This document shows positions 34,140 through 45,313 of a stretch of DNA of 64,000 nt, piece after piece (position 1 is the stretch's first letter; every line of letters begins with the position of its first letter). Under the pieces are notes generated by a model. That model saw only the letters and a list, made by a program, of their open reading frames with translations, searched no databases and was not told the DNA's origin. This DNA is from Hyphodiscus hymeniophilus (taxonomy: Eukaryota; Ascomycota; Leotiomycetes; Helotiales; Hyphodiscaceae): assembly GCA_016508695.1 (NCBI GenBank), contig VNKQ01000002.1, positions 620,001-684,000 on the forward strand. Direction: 5' to 3'. The translations under genes were made by a program, and so were the position numbers.

Positions 34140-36392
34140 ATGAATTGGACTGGTGGCCACTTGTCGAGGCGCTCTCGTGGAGGTGCAGAAGCCTCGTTGA
34201 ACCCACGGCAGAGGGAACATTTTGCAAAGGCTCAGAACAACCTACGAAATGGCACGAAGAAGGAAAGTCCCATAAAGTGGTCAATCTTTGGCAACATTCA
34301 ACTTCAACAAGCAGATCACGAGCGCCAGTCTCCTGACGAGCGACGAGCGCATCGTGAGGCCAGCGTTGCGGAACACCGTGGTGGGTCGCGATCCACCAGC
34401 AACCATATGAGTCGTGACAGACGTCCATCTCGCGAAATGGACAGTAACCGACAGCCCAATGGATCTATAAAACAAGAACCTGGCGGGCATGATGATTTAT
34501 ACGGTGCCACACCACCGCCGGCAGTGAAACGCCAAGCTACGTCAGGAGCACATCATGGTGACGAAGAAGTCGATTTCACATCGAGAAAGCGACAGAGACT
34601 CTTGGAAAAAGGAGATTGGATCGGCATCACATATCAACGGCCCCTGAAATTGACATTTGCTTCTCCGAAACATGCACATAGCATTGGAAGGAGAAAGAAG
34701 ATAACGGATGGACATCGTGCCCGGTATGCCACTCAACAATCTCGTCTCGTGTCGCCGTTCGCAGCTCGGACTCGACACCACTTTCCCCAATTCGACACGC
34801 CAATTGGGCAGAGAGGGAAGACGGATGTTCGGATTCATATTGGTGATAGGATCATTCCGCCTGGTATCAGCTCGAGCACGGCACCAAGCAGGAAAATTCG
34901 TCGTCGATACTCGACACCCAGGAAGATACAAAATCACCACCAGGTCCCAAGTTCCGATGTAATGCTGCTGGACAATGATCAACTTTCAAGAGGTTATGCG
35001 TCCCCTGTTGACGGAACTCCTTTCGATGATCAAGAAGGAGAAGACTATGGTATTGGCCAGTATCGAAGAAGCCCCCATCTACATACCGAAGACGAAAGGG
35101 ACTATAGTGATTATGAACCAGGTGGTAATAAACAATCCAATGGTGGCGTACATGGACAACATGAAAGCAATGAATATGACTCTACCCAAGAAGATAACTA
35201 CACTTCATCCACAGACGCCGAAAACCGCCCACATTTTCCAAATCTCTCACTCTCTCCAGTTCTCGGCACACCGTTCTCTCCTTCTTTGATCAAGCATCCC
35301 CTCCCTCAGAGCTCAAAAGTCTCGTCAATCCTTCGTTCTGGCTCGTCTCAAGCCCCGGATAGTACTGCTGCACAAGTGGGAGCAATCAAGTTTGTTGTTC
35401 CTAGCTCTCAAATGTTGGACAATGAAGTATGGGAGACGTGGATGGCCTCCCCTCACAATAGAGGACCTGATCAGGATCATCCTAGCGAAGGGTATGAGAT
35501 CGAGCAGAACAAATCGATAAGCCCAGGAGTTAGCACTGCTCCTACTCGTCAAATCTACCGCCCGATTTCAAAGATGTACCAGAAGCAAGTCATAGAGGCT
35601 GAAACAGAAGAATCTGATGAAGTTGAAAAAGCATCAAGAATAGTCAATCCTTCAATCCTAGGATCCTCCTCCATTGAGGACCATGTTGACAGACAAGAAG
35701 GCGCTCGGAAAGGTATTACATATGAAAGTGTAGGTCACAGCAAGGTTGAAAGACTCAAAAAGGGTCAAGCTGTTCAGAGTCTAAACAAAAGAAGCCTCTG
35801 GATAACTGGTTTACCTTCCAATAATAGTGATGCGGTTGCGGAGAACCGAATGGAGCAACCCGAAGTTCTTGTCAGTGGTCATTCGGTGGCAAGGACGATT
35901 TTACAAGCTAACTTGAAGACCGTGGGAAGAAACGATGTAGATCCAGATGGTATATGGAGGAAGTTCGTCTTTGGGTCTGATGAGGCGGACGAGGTTGGAA
36001 ATGTCTCAGGGCCATCACAAACCCCGCGATCTGTAGGACAAAATGCCGTTACTTCGTCAATCCAAGAAAATCCATTTGCTGGAACACTTACCAGCTCTTC
36101 GACATACGTCGAGGGCCAGAATCAGAACACAGCCGGTACATATAGCTCTGGCCGTCATTCACGTACGCCCAGCTCTGTCAGTAATACAGATAGCAGCTCA
36201 ACTGAGATTCCATGGAATCCACCTAAGGGAGTGGTATTTGCAAACCGCATTTCCAAAAGAAACGACAATGCCAGCTCAGACATTTCTGAGCACAATGCAG
36301 TTTCAATCACCTACGATCTTGCCGGGGTTTCCAATGACTCCGCATTTTCTGACCGGACGGCGGCTCCTATGGTTGCCTCTGGAATTTTATGA
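34140..36392 (+). CDS. Large disordered fungal protein, function unknown
   Basis: This is a single exon of 750 residues from ATG 34140. I do not recognise a functional domain. The N-terminus (MNWTGGHLSRRSRGGAEASL, then RQREHFAKAQNNL) and a short block at residues 148-175 (SRKRQRLLEKGDWIG, then ITYQRPLKLTF) look conserved rather than random, so I expect orthologues across Pezizomycotina. The remainder is polar, rich in Ser, Asn, Asp and His, with several SP/TP sites and basic patches (SRKIRRRYSTPRK), suggesting a phosphorylated nuclear protein. No signal peptide or membrane segment is seen. The 2.25-kb uninterrupted frame and the absence of stops make a real gene certain; its role is not. Confidence 0.75.
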   Translation: MNWTGGHLSRRSRGGAEASLNPRQREHFAKAQNNLRNGTKKESPIKWSIFGNIQLQQADHERQSPDERRAHREASVAEHRGGSRSTSNHMSRDRRPSREMDSNRQPNGSIKQEPGGHDDLYGATPPPAVKRQATSGAHHGDEEVDFTSRKRQRLLEKGDWIGITYQRPLKLTFASPKHAHSIGRRKKITDGHRARYATQQSRLVSPFAARTRHHFPQFDTPIGQRGKTDVRIHIGDRIIPPGISSSTAPSRKIRRRYSTPRKIQNHHQVPSSDVMLLDNDQLSRGYASPVDGTPFDDQEGEDYGIGQYRRSPHLHTEDERDYSDYEPGGNKQSNGGVHGQHESNEYDSTQEDNYTSSTDAENRPHFPNLSLSPVLGTPFSPSLIKHPLPQSSKVSSILRSGSSQAPDSTAAQVGAIKFVVPSSQMLDNEVWETWMASPHNRGPDQDHPSEGYEIEQNKSISPGVSTAPTRQIYRPISKMYQKQVIEAETEESDEVEKASRIVNPSILGSSSIEDHVDRQEGARKGITYESVGHSKVERLKKGQAVQSLNKRSLWITGLPSNNSDAVAENRMEQPEVLVSGHSVARTILQANLKTVGRNDVDPDGIWRKFVFGSDEADEVGNVSGPSQTPRSVGQNAVTSSIQENPFAGTLTSSSTYVEGQNQNTAGTYSSGRHSRTPSSVSNTDSSSTEIPWNPPKGVVFANRISKRNDNASSDISEHNAVSITYDLAGVSNDSAFSDRTAAPMVASGIL

Positions 36393-36909
36393 CTCTGTCG
36401 TTGTCACGGATTGCCGTGCCTTCACCACGGCCAAAGACAGTCATCTTCACTAAACTGAAGCGCTACCTATCGAAGGCAGTGAAGTGGCGGAGGAGTGAAA
36501 AAGAAGAAAGAACGAGATATTGATAGCTTGGGGACTAGGCTGAGATTATATATCAGTAAAGATTTGCCTGTATATTTGGCACTGCTTGCTTAAGCATCGC
36601 TGGTTGATGATGGCTACACAAGGACCCGTTAGACACTTGTACCTTTTAGTTAGCATGTCGTCGCAAGTGGCTCCGATGTTTATCTGCAGTTTATCAAGCA
36701 TGTTCTTCCCGTGACGTCTAGATATATCGACCGAGGTTATTGAGAAGAAATAGGAGGAACTTGACTTCTAGCATTTATCGGGGTGTCTCTAATAAACTAT
36801 CTGATCCATGACATCAACAGATCCTCGAATATTTATGTTTGTCCATCTACAACCTTCTGAAAAAGTCGAATCAACCACGACATACCTGAGTTAATAATTT
36901 GCGTTCAAA
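36393..36909. other. Intergenic region upstream of the Sdh5-like gene
   Basis: This holds the 3' flank of the preceding gene and the promoter of the SDHAF2-like gene. No coding signal is seen. Confidence 0.5.
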
Positions 36910-37993
36910 ATGTCTTCAATCAGACTAGCATTTCGCTCTGTGAGGCCTTCAATGGTCTCCGCGCGCCCAATTTCGACAACTTCACGGCGAATGGCAGGTC
37001 CAGGAAATGCAAAAGAGCACTCAACAGCAGAGGAACACCGCGGAATCCAATCCGAGAAAGCACTCAATCCGCACATGACGAACACTAACTCTACAATTGT
37101 AAATGACATGCCATCAGTTGGCGCGCAAAAAGCACCGCCAGAGCTCATATCCTCGATTGCTCCCGATTTCAGCCCAAAAGACTCGGTGCCTGAGAATACA
37201 GAGAGGATGACTGGTGGCACACAGAAGGGGGCTCCCGAGAGTGGATTGGACTCCGAATTGGATGTTGGGGAGATGGAGGGTGCGAAGTTCAAGGTTGAGC
37301 CATTGAGAAGGACGGGCGAGGATCCAAATACCACGAGGGCCAGACTGTTGTGTATGCGGTATCCCTCCACCCTTTGCCGATTAGAACTCACGCTAATTTC
37401 AGTTATGCTGCAGATCAAAGTCGCAAGAGAGGTACGCTTGAGAGCGACCTCCTCATGTCTACATTCGCCGAAGCACATCTACGAGAGATGAGCCCCGCGC
37501 AAATGGCACAATACGACCTATTCCTCGACGAAAATGATTGGGACATATATTACTGGGCGACGCAAGAGCCTTCACCAACGTCTATGGAGACTGCCGAGGG
37601 ATCAGGTCCAACAACAGCTTCACCTGTCGCACAAGGAACAGATCTTGGGAAGCAGACAGGTCCTGAATCGAAGAATGATGAAGGGAAACATGTGAAGCCT
37701 AGTAGTGGTGAGTGGGCGCAGACAGTCGGTACTTTCAAGCCGGCATACAGGCCTGTACCTGCACGATGGAGAAATAGTGAGATTCTTGCGATGTTGAAAC
37801 GACATGTTGTTTCGAGATCAGCGGGTGGCATACACGAGGGTCAAGCAGAGGTCAGTGGCGAGGGCTTAAGCCAGAGTGTCAAAGGCACTGGTGGAGGTGG
37901 TATGTATTCCCTTGACGAATTCAATGAAGTGTGCTAATCCTTGTGAAAGGTATGGCTTTTATGCCTCCTGTGTTCCAAACAGACCGGCGATAG
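36910..37993 (+). CDS. sdh5: Succinate dehydrogenase assembly factor 2 (flavinylation factor), mitochondrial
   Basis: Three exons (36910-37351, 37414-37899, 37950-37993), with introns of 62 and 50 nt (T|GTATGC...TGCAG and G|GTATGT...GAAAG, the latter with a TGCTAAT branch site), give 323 residues. The N-terminus (MSSIRLAFRSVRPSMVSARPIS) is a mitochondrial presequence. The first junction builds the SDHAF2 signature RLLYQSRKRGTLESDLLMSTF, followed by MAQYDLFLDENDWDIYYWAT. This small helical domain helps attach FAD to Sdh1 in the matrix. It is flanked by long low-complexity stretches not found in yeast Sdh5. The last exon adds only MAFMPPVFQTDRR; without that splice the frame would end at 37937 instead. 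Confidence 0.93.
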
Positions 37994-39861
37994 TTCAATA
38001 TCAGCTGAGTAATCTCATGTAAAGTATCTTTGTTCTAAAATTCGGTTGATTCTAGCTGTGACTGTCATGACCACCCTGTCTTGTTCTCAGCCCGCACCGA
38101 GTATCCCCAGGTCGCAAACTCTATTTCCTCTATACATCTTATGCGACCTCTGCCAGGCTCATCTTTGTGTGTCCCATCGGCTTGTCCGACACACGGTGCA
38201 GCTTCCCCAGATCTCTGCCGTCCCTTGCTTTGTCTGCTCAACCCACTAAGCCACATCTGTCGTAACGCAAGTTACGTAACATCGGACCCAGTTAATGTGG
38301 ACTGGTGGATGGCCCTCCTCTGGCGAGACCGAAAGCCAGCTGTGTCTGTAGCCTGTTGCTTGCCTTACTGGATTCTCCGCGGCTGTGGACAAGTGGATGA
38401 GGGGTAGGCTCGATGGCGTCCAAGGGCGGCGGCCGGCCGGCTCCACTCCGGCTGTGATGTATGCCCTCTCCACTTCATACGGGTATCTTCATACGAGTGT
38501 ACTGACATCCTATGTGTGTTAGATTGTAGAGCAGAAGTCTATGTTTTTTACAGCATAGTTATCGTTAGCACTGAGACTCTCCTAGAGCTGCAAGGAATCG
38601 GAAGTTTTCGGTACCTGCGCAATGAATCTCCTGTGCATGAGAGATGCAGGAACCACGTTGATCACAACGCCATAACAACACCGGTATCTGTCATCGAAGT
38701 ATCATCTTTCTGGAACAATGGTCTCAGGCTGGGATCTTAAGATAAGCTCAAGTCGTTCGATATCTGGAACAACGGTCTCTGGCCGGGATCTGAAGATAAG
38801 CTCAAGTTGTTCGAAGTGGCTAGGAATTGCATTCCAGAGGTTATCAGCGCTTCTGAATTCAACAGATCAGCTCCACCGTTCCGAAAGGACCGAAAGTAGT
38901 GCGCCCAGCGCCACGACGCATGATCAGCGTGATCGAGGCTGACTGTGGAGGGGCAGATAACGTCTGGCCCCAAGAAGCTACAAGCAATATAGTATACAGT
39001 GCAGTGCACTTCCACTGCCAACTTGCGCCTCTGCTGCCAGCAACTGGCTGGATGGGTGCCTTCGCAGACTGAAAGATACCCAAGTTTTGGTGGTGAAGAA
39101 AATACCTCCCTAGTGGTGGGTGAAGTCATGGTGGAGAGAGCTAACACCCACACGCCGCCAACCAAGACAGCCGTGTGGTCCCCTCAATTCCCTCAATTGG
39201 CCTCGACGTTTGCGGCGTCACAAAGAAGAAGATCGAGGCCGCCTTTTTCCGTCAAAAGCCTTCGGTGTCGATTGCAACGAAGTGTCAATCGGCCGCAGAG
39301 CTAGGCTCTCAATGGGAGCTTTTGTCTTACTTCACGAGGCAAGGGAGAGACAAGCGCCTTGCATTCTTGGCCCAACCTTGCCAGCCACAATTCTCAGGCA
39401 CCCTATGCATTGAGGTGCGATTCTGCACGGGATGGCTGGGGGCAACAATGTTTTCGCCTCGTCCCGGAATTCTTCGAGGGTAGTTTGCGCGGAGAGCAAG
39501 TTGTGGTGGTGGTGCTCTCACGTGAAAATCAGTGTCTCAACCCGAATGATCCTTACATTCCTCTGCGCTCACTCGCTTTGTCTTTCATCCTGTGCACAAT
39601 GCAGTTAATGCAGATGGCGGGGCCATATTGATGCCCTCTCGCTCTTCATAAATAAACCATATCTGGGCTGCATTGCATTTCTGCTTTCCTCCTGAATCAT
39701 CATACATCGTACCTGCATACTGCCGCATTTCTCACCTCCAGCCTGTCACATACGCGCATATTCGCGACAATCTTACGCGCAACTGTAGCAACCAGACATT
39801 CTACCTACTGGTATTCAGCCTATCAGAGCCAAATCAGAACTATCAAGCAAAGCTGCCCAAG
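37994..39861. promoter_or_regulatory. Upstream region of wetA, with AbaA- and BrlA-type motifs
   Basis: This stretch has no recognisable gene. Near its right end are three CATTCY motifs (39362-39367, 39556-39561, 39797-39802), the AbaA binding consensus known from Aspergillus. One CAAGGGA lies at 39340-39346 and fits the BrlA consensus (C/A)(G/A)AGGG(G/A). A TATA-like CATAAATAAA sits at 39647-39656, about 205 bp before the chosen start. The third AbaA-type site falls in the transcribed leader. A tandem duplication lies at 38709-38816. Confidence 0.45.
38709..38816. repeat. Two tandem 54-bp imperfect repeats
   Basis: 38709-38762 and 38763-38816 are adjacent copies beginning TCTGGAACAA. Both contain GATAAGCTCAAGT and differ at about eight positions, mostly C/T or A/G exchanges. 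Confidence 0.85.
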
Positions 39862-41529
39862 ATGTCGTTGTCCGCTGTCGCGAGCCACTCGGAGGACAAA
39901 GGGCCTAGTCTCTTTGAACAAAGCTGCGAGGATTTGGACACCGATTTCTTTGATCAGTTCCTTGCATTTGATCCAATCGACAATGGCAGCTCCAGTTATC
40001 TTGCACTTCCAGAATCGACGCATTTGGCAAACGTCAGAAGAGCGAGTAGCATCGAACCCACACCTCCAAGCCCACTAGGCGTGAACCCAGATATAGCACA
40101 CCACCATGCTTCGGCTTCAACCAGTCACTTCTACTCAGAACGATCTTCGCGAGCTGCAATTTCAGACAGTGAGCTTGCCGGCATCGAGTACATCAGCCTG
40201 GGCTCGCCACTCTCTCCTCTTGCACCAACCATCCGCGCAAACTCGCTTCCCTCGAGAATATTCACGCCGACCCGGACAACCGCTACAATTGCCCAGAGAA
40301 GGGCACGCATCGTGAGACCCTTACCAAAGGTCTCCAAAAAGGCGCACAGCTTCGAGAAAAGTCTCAGAAGTCCTATCCGGAAATCCGAAAATCCCCCAAG
40401 TATGGTGCGCTGTTCTGAACACTTCCAGAATAGCTTGGACTTATGGGGAAATCTTCTCAATCCGAAATTCCAATTCGATCTGGAGAATTCGGCCGCTCCA
40501 ACGACTCCACCGCATACTGCTAGATTCTCTGATGCCTCGGATTCCTCCAGCTCTGCTGATTCCAAGAACGAAACCATCGACGATGTCTTTGGATTCAGCG
40601 ATGGGTTGCCGCAACAGTTCAACGTCAGACACACAGAGTATGACACTCCTTTAGCAACTCCGGTCCTAGATGGTCAACACTCCCGCAAAACGAGCAGTCA
40701 TCAGCCATTCTCTGATGGAATGGGATTCCCACCCACTCCGCAATTCCCTCACTCATCAGGATCATGGTCGTCGATACCTAGCTCATCCGAGATGAACAGC
40801 TTCGGAACTCCAGCAATGCACAGTCCAGATATAGATACACCAGTATGGTGGAATCATGCAGCAACAGCACCAATGGCACAGCCATCTCCTACCGCGTTGC
40901 ACATTAACCCTCGACGAGCTACCAAAAGTCTCGCTTATCAACTCCAGGACGATCTGTCGTACGAGTCCAATGGACTTAGTGCTTCCAAGGCGCCATCGGG
41001 ACTCATGATTCAGATGTCTGGAGCTCCAGCGCAGCAATCTTTCGTCGTAACCTCACCACACCTGCACTCACCTCACATGTCACAACAAGGCTACTTCGGG
41101 CATCCCCAAGCACACGCACCTCGCCACCAATACTCACCTTCACCACGAGCCTACGTGGCAGTATCCACACCTCATCAACAGCACTCAGATAACATGCACA
41201 AGAGTCGGTCTTCCACAAGATACCAATCCGACTCGCCATCCCCGAAAAGCACCCATTCAAGTTTCCACATCCGCAAACGCCGGGCGACGAAGGGGGTTAA
41301 GGAGAAGAAGACACCTAGCGCTGGTCCCGTGGATTTCGTGAACTTCACGCCGAGTGACAGCAGGAAGATCCTGACTGGAGTGGCACCGAGCGGTAGTTCG
41401 AAGACGAGAGCGAGACGGGAGAAGGAGGCGATGGAGAAGCGGAGGAAACTATCGATGGCTGCTTTGAGAGCTGTTCGTGCTGCAGGTGGTGATGTAGAGA
41501 GTCTTGTTGAGCAGGGTCTTTTTGCTTAA
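39862..41529 (+). CDS. wetA: Developmental regulator WetA
   Basis: This is a single exon of 555 residues from ATG 39862 (MSLSAVASHSEDKG). The frame is open back to ATG 39673, but that ATG lies only about 20 bp after a TATA-like element, so the downstream start is preferred. The N-terminus contains SLFEQSCEDLDTDFFDQFLAF, the middle is Ser/Pro-rich and disordered with SP/TP sites, and a basic patch RKRRATKGVKEKK precedes the diagnostic WetA C-terminal domain: VDFVNFTPSDSRKILTGVAP, SGSSKTRARREKEAMEKRRK, and RAVRAAGGDVESLVEQGLF. In Aspergillus and other Pezizomycotina, WetA acts downstream of BrlA and AbaA in conidial wall maturation and spore dormancy. The same role is inferred here. Confidence 0.95.
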   Translation: MSLSAVASHSEDKGPSLFEQSCEDLDTDFFDQFLAFDPIDNGSSSYLALPESTHLANVRRASSIEPTPPSPLGVNPDIAHHHASASTSHFYSERSSRAAISDSELAGIEYISLGSPLSPLAPTIRANSLPSRIFTPTRTTATIAQRRARIVRPLPKVSKKAHSFEKSLRSPIRKSENPPSMVRCSEHFQNSLDLWGNLLNPKFQFDLENSAAPTTPPHTARFSDASDSSSSADSKNETIDDVFGFSDGLPQQFNVRHTEYDTPLATPVLDGQHSRKTSSHQPFSDGMGFPPTPQFPHSSGSWSSIPSSSEMNSFGTPAMHSPDIDTPVWWNHAATAPMAQPSPTALHINPRRATKSLAYQLQDDLSYESNGLSASKAPSGLMIQMSGAPAQQSFVVTSPHLHSPHMSQQGYFGHPQAHAPRHQYSPSPRAYVAVSTPHQQHSDNMHKSRSSTRYQSDSPSPKSTHSSFHIRKRRATKGVKEKKTPSAGPVDFVNFTPSDSRKILTGVAPSGSSKTRARREKEAMEKRRKLSMAALRAVRAAGGDVESLVEQGLFA

Positions 41530-42207
41530 TTATTGGGAACGGATGGAGTTTGAACTTGAAAAGCCCTGCACATAGGGGTGTAATCTTTGTACAATTGTAT
41601 AGCGAGGGAAAGGCGGAGTAATATAAAGCGTTGATCAGAAGACTTATGCTTGGCTATATGATATGTGCTCCAGCGACCTCTTAGAATGTGAACCATTGAC
41701 GAGACTCCTGCAAGGGAAGAGCACCGCTCACATCTCACATTCCGAAGCCAGGCTTTGACGCTCGTCTGCCACCTGCATGAAACATAACAACGCGTTTGAC
41801 TTCCGTCCCCACGTTCCACCAACCTAAGCTACTCAGATAGTGTATATCTGCCAGGATTCTCCGTCATGAGACATGACTCGTGAGCATATCCAACTCCACA
41901 ATTGCCCCCAGCCCAGGCCATCCTCTCTGCCAAGACTGTTGGCCTTCAATGGCCACATGACCGCACTGGTGAGTTTGTCTGGGAGCTTTTTCTGTTTCCA
42001 AGCTCGCCGAGCCTTCAGTGGCAATTCGTGGATCAGATCCAGAGCACTCTTTCAAGCGACTTTTACTGAGATCAACGGAAGACTCTTCTCCGTGTCCAGT
42101 GAATAAGCATCCTTGTGTTTGACTGGCGATCTAGCAGTGTTGATGGACGTAGCAATGCGGCAGTGACATGGGTGCAATGCTACGTCCTCATGCGTAGCAT
42201 CGACCTA
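41530..42207. other. Convergent 3' intergenic region (wetA / STAND gene)
   Basis: 3' flanks of wetA and the minus-strand NACHT gene. No gene is supported here. Confidence 0.5.
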
Positions 42208-45200
42208 TTACCAGATCCGCGACTTGACGGTGTTCCATGCGAAGAGGCCATAAAACCGGAAGTCCGAAACAATCTCTTCGCTTGCTCCCTTTCGTCTTAG
42301 TAGATGTTGAATTTCAGCTGACTCCTCAGGATACCACCTTGCGAAGACTTCATTGACCACAAATAGTACTGGTCTCCGCTCGTTGAGCGCGTCTCGGCCT
42401 ATCGTAATCTTGAAGCTTGCATTGACGTCGGCACCGTGTTGTATAAAGGCCACAAGTATACGCAGCAAATCATAAACTACGCTCTGCCTTGGTTTTCTTT
42501 TGACGAATTCCTGAGTGCCCAGATTTGTGACTTCTAGTTTGTATTGCACACTATATGCGTACATGAGAGCATTCTCCCAAGGTGTAGATTTCTCAAGGAT
42601 ACCCCATCTCAGGTTTGGGTCGGCGCGATGTCGAAGCAGTACAGATATGACTTCAGGAGAGATTGGATATCGTTGCTTGCGATTCTGGCTCACTGCGTAG
42701 TCAAGTAGTGGCCGACCTTTCTTTTCGCAAGCGTTGTTACTGCTTTGGCTGAGGCAGTGTTCAAGATAGGCACATAGACCATATTCAACGGCCACAGCTT
42801 TGGTTGTATCGTACCATTCAAAAGGTCGTGTTTCAAAAGGATGATAGTGGCGTGACCAGTGCCCTGTATATGTATGTCCCGTTTGCTCGAGCAAGTAGGT
42901 CATGACGAGATCCAGCTGTTCCAAGAGAGGAACGTACGCTGGATTGTGGCTCAATTCAACTTGCCGTGAATACTCCAAACCCAAAGAGACACAACGCCAG
43001 ATTGACTCAGGTATAATCTTTTTTCCCTGTAGATGAGCAGCTTTCATTTGAAGCAGGCAAGACTTCAGCAGCGAGATATTCGGATCAAAGGCTAGACTTT
43101 CGGTCTTGATAGTGATGGTGCTCCAAACACTAGGTTGTTCGAGATAGTCCTTGACCGTCCGGTGTAGGTATTGCAATTTACCTCCTGCCTTCGCGATGTC
43201 GAGCCTTGAAGCATTCGGTATCTCACCACTGGTACCTTGAACCTCTAACAACCCCGCACATCGGCTTTTCAGTTTATCTTCCATCGTATTTGAGCGAATA
43301 GACACTTCCAACTCGGTAAAAGGCCTGATCGGAGAGGTCATCGCCAGATGAGGATCATTGTCATCCGCAAGGGACAATGCAAACAAGGTCAAAGGAACGG
43401 GCATTTCCCCGAAACGCTCCAGCACATCGTTGCATTCCCGAGAAGCGCGGACCATCTGGAACACCATCGAGGCTTTGGTCTGGTAGAAGGCATCAATCCT
43501 GTCAATAAGCATATTTCGAAATAGCGCTTCAAGGTCTGAAGGGAGTTCTCTGAGCCGTCTTTGAAGATCCACGATTTCGTCCCGATTACCCAGTCCAATC
43601 AGTATTGACTTGACAACGAGCTTCACCCAAAGGAAAACTCCGTCGGCTTTGGTGACAATTTCTTCAACCAAAGCAGGTGCTTCTTCACTTTCTTGGAGTG
43701 CCAGCTGCTGATAGCGCCTATTGGCGTGTAGCTTGTCATCGACGTAGAGGCGAATATCTTCGAACGTCAAGTTCTGAAGTCGGATTATAGAGGAAGTTTT
43801 GAAGGCGTATTCGTAAGCTACCATGGGCCTACTTGATAAACAGGCTTTCACTCTATCAGAAGTGCCCAAGTCGATGAAGAGATCCGCTAGGTCTGCAGGG
43901 TCTCCTTCGTACTCATCAAGTCCATCGATAAACAAGCAGAGCTTCATTGGCACGAGGTCCTGCTTAACCAAAGCTTTGAAGGCCTTCGTTAAAAGTTCCA
44001 TCGTCAGAACCTCTGGTGTGTCGTATGAAGATGGGCGTATCTCATGAGAGTAGGTCCGAGCCCAAACGGAGGGCATGACAATCGGAATGAGCTCGGTGTG
44101 GCGACTCAATACATCATGTAACAAAGATCGTAGAAGTCCAATTTGCGATCTCTGTTCGATTGTGCCACTATTCCAGAAGAAAAAGATTCCCATGGTCAAA
44201 GGTGTCATTCCGGCCCATGTGAGGAGTCGTTTCCTAGTCTCTTCAGACTCGCAAATGTATCTCATTAATGTTGACTTCCCAGAGCCAGCCTTGCCATTAA
44301 TCCAGTAGATACCGGATCCAGATTCAAGCCAATGCACAAATCCACTACCTCCAGGTTCTGTGGGTCTTTGTAGTCCGGATCGAAAAAGCCATGCGAATGT
44401 CTGTCTGTGCGCCTCCACGACCTCTCCTTGTCTGCTCCTCATGCTTTGGAACCAAAGTCTTTCCAAAATTCTGTCTCCAACAATCACCTTGATATCTTCG
44501 TCCTTTTTCTGTAATAAGATAGCTTTCTTCCTCTCTGTACTTATGTCGTATTCACCGGTCGCCTTTGCAAGCACATCGGATACATTCATAGCATCAACTA
44601 TGAGAGCACGTGTCTTGTCGTGTTGATCTTGCAAGACAGCTTCAGTCCGGTTGAGCATTTGCGCAACCGCCATAGTTTGGTCCCGAAGATTTTGTGCATA
44701 AACGTCCTTTCCGTCAAGTAATGCAATGAGGATATTCCGAGTTTGGTTGTCAAGGTCATCAAAGCGTTCTGATTGTTGTATAGCTATCAAGTGTGTGCTC
44801 GTTCTAGGGAGACACGGAATTAGCTAAGTTTCTAAGAACTAAAACTTGGACACTTTTCGGCCTATACCTCAAGCCCAGCATAATATGAGTCTCGATTGCC
44901 TTCCAGAACGCGTCCAGTCGACCACTCAGAGCTTGAACCTCTTTCCTCGTCCACGCTGCCTTAATCGCTTCACGGAAGCTATTCCAGGCTTGGCGTCTTC
45001 CCTTGACCTTTATTCCATTGAGCACCGCCAGAAGCTCATCAGCGACCTCTCTGCAGGAAGCGCACAGCTTCTGCAATGCTTGGTACTCAGCAAGCTGCTC
45101 GGAGGATGGTGCCACGTTGCCATGATGTAGAGGACGGCCCAATTTGATCACTACATCAAACAACTCTCTTGTAATCAACTCAAGTTCCTCATTCACAGGT

Positions 45201-45313
45201 AAGGCTCCGCTTGCAGAATCGTAGAAATGCTGATAATCCCCCAGTATCTTCCTGCCGAAGTCTACGAACTGGACAATCGTTCCAGCAAGGGACAGCGCCG
45301 TCAAAGCATCCAT
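42208..45313 (-). CDS. NACHT-domain STAND protein (fungal NLR-like receptor)
   Basis: Two exons (45313-44868 and 44803-42208), with a 64-nt intron (AG|GTATAG...CCTAG, branch GCTAATT), give 1013 residues. The N-terminus MDALTALSLAGTIVQFVDFG starts a helical domain of about 280 residues typical of fungal STAND proteins. The NTPase follows: Walker A GKAGSGKST at about 319-327 and Walker B LFIDGLDEYEG at about 439-449. After it come the winged-helix region (FLWVKLVVKSIL, LPSDLEALF) and a long helical part. The last 250 residues hold degenerate ankyrin-like units (VISVLLRHRADPN, ILVAFIQHGADVN). Such proteins are candidate receptors in fungal self/non-self recognition and programmed cell death. No effector domain such as HET or a lipase is visible. 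ATG 45313 is chosen over the upstream ATG at 45424 because family members begin at MDALTAL-like sequence. Confidence 0.88.

Noticed and set aside
39673..39861. In-frame N-terminal extension of wetA
   Set aside because: The extra 63 residues show no family resemblance and the ATG lies too close to the TATA-like element.
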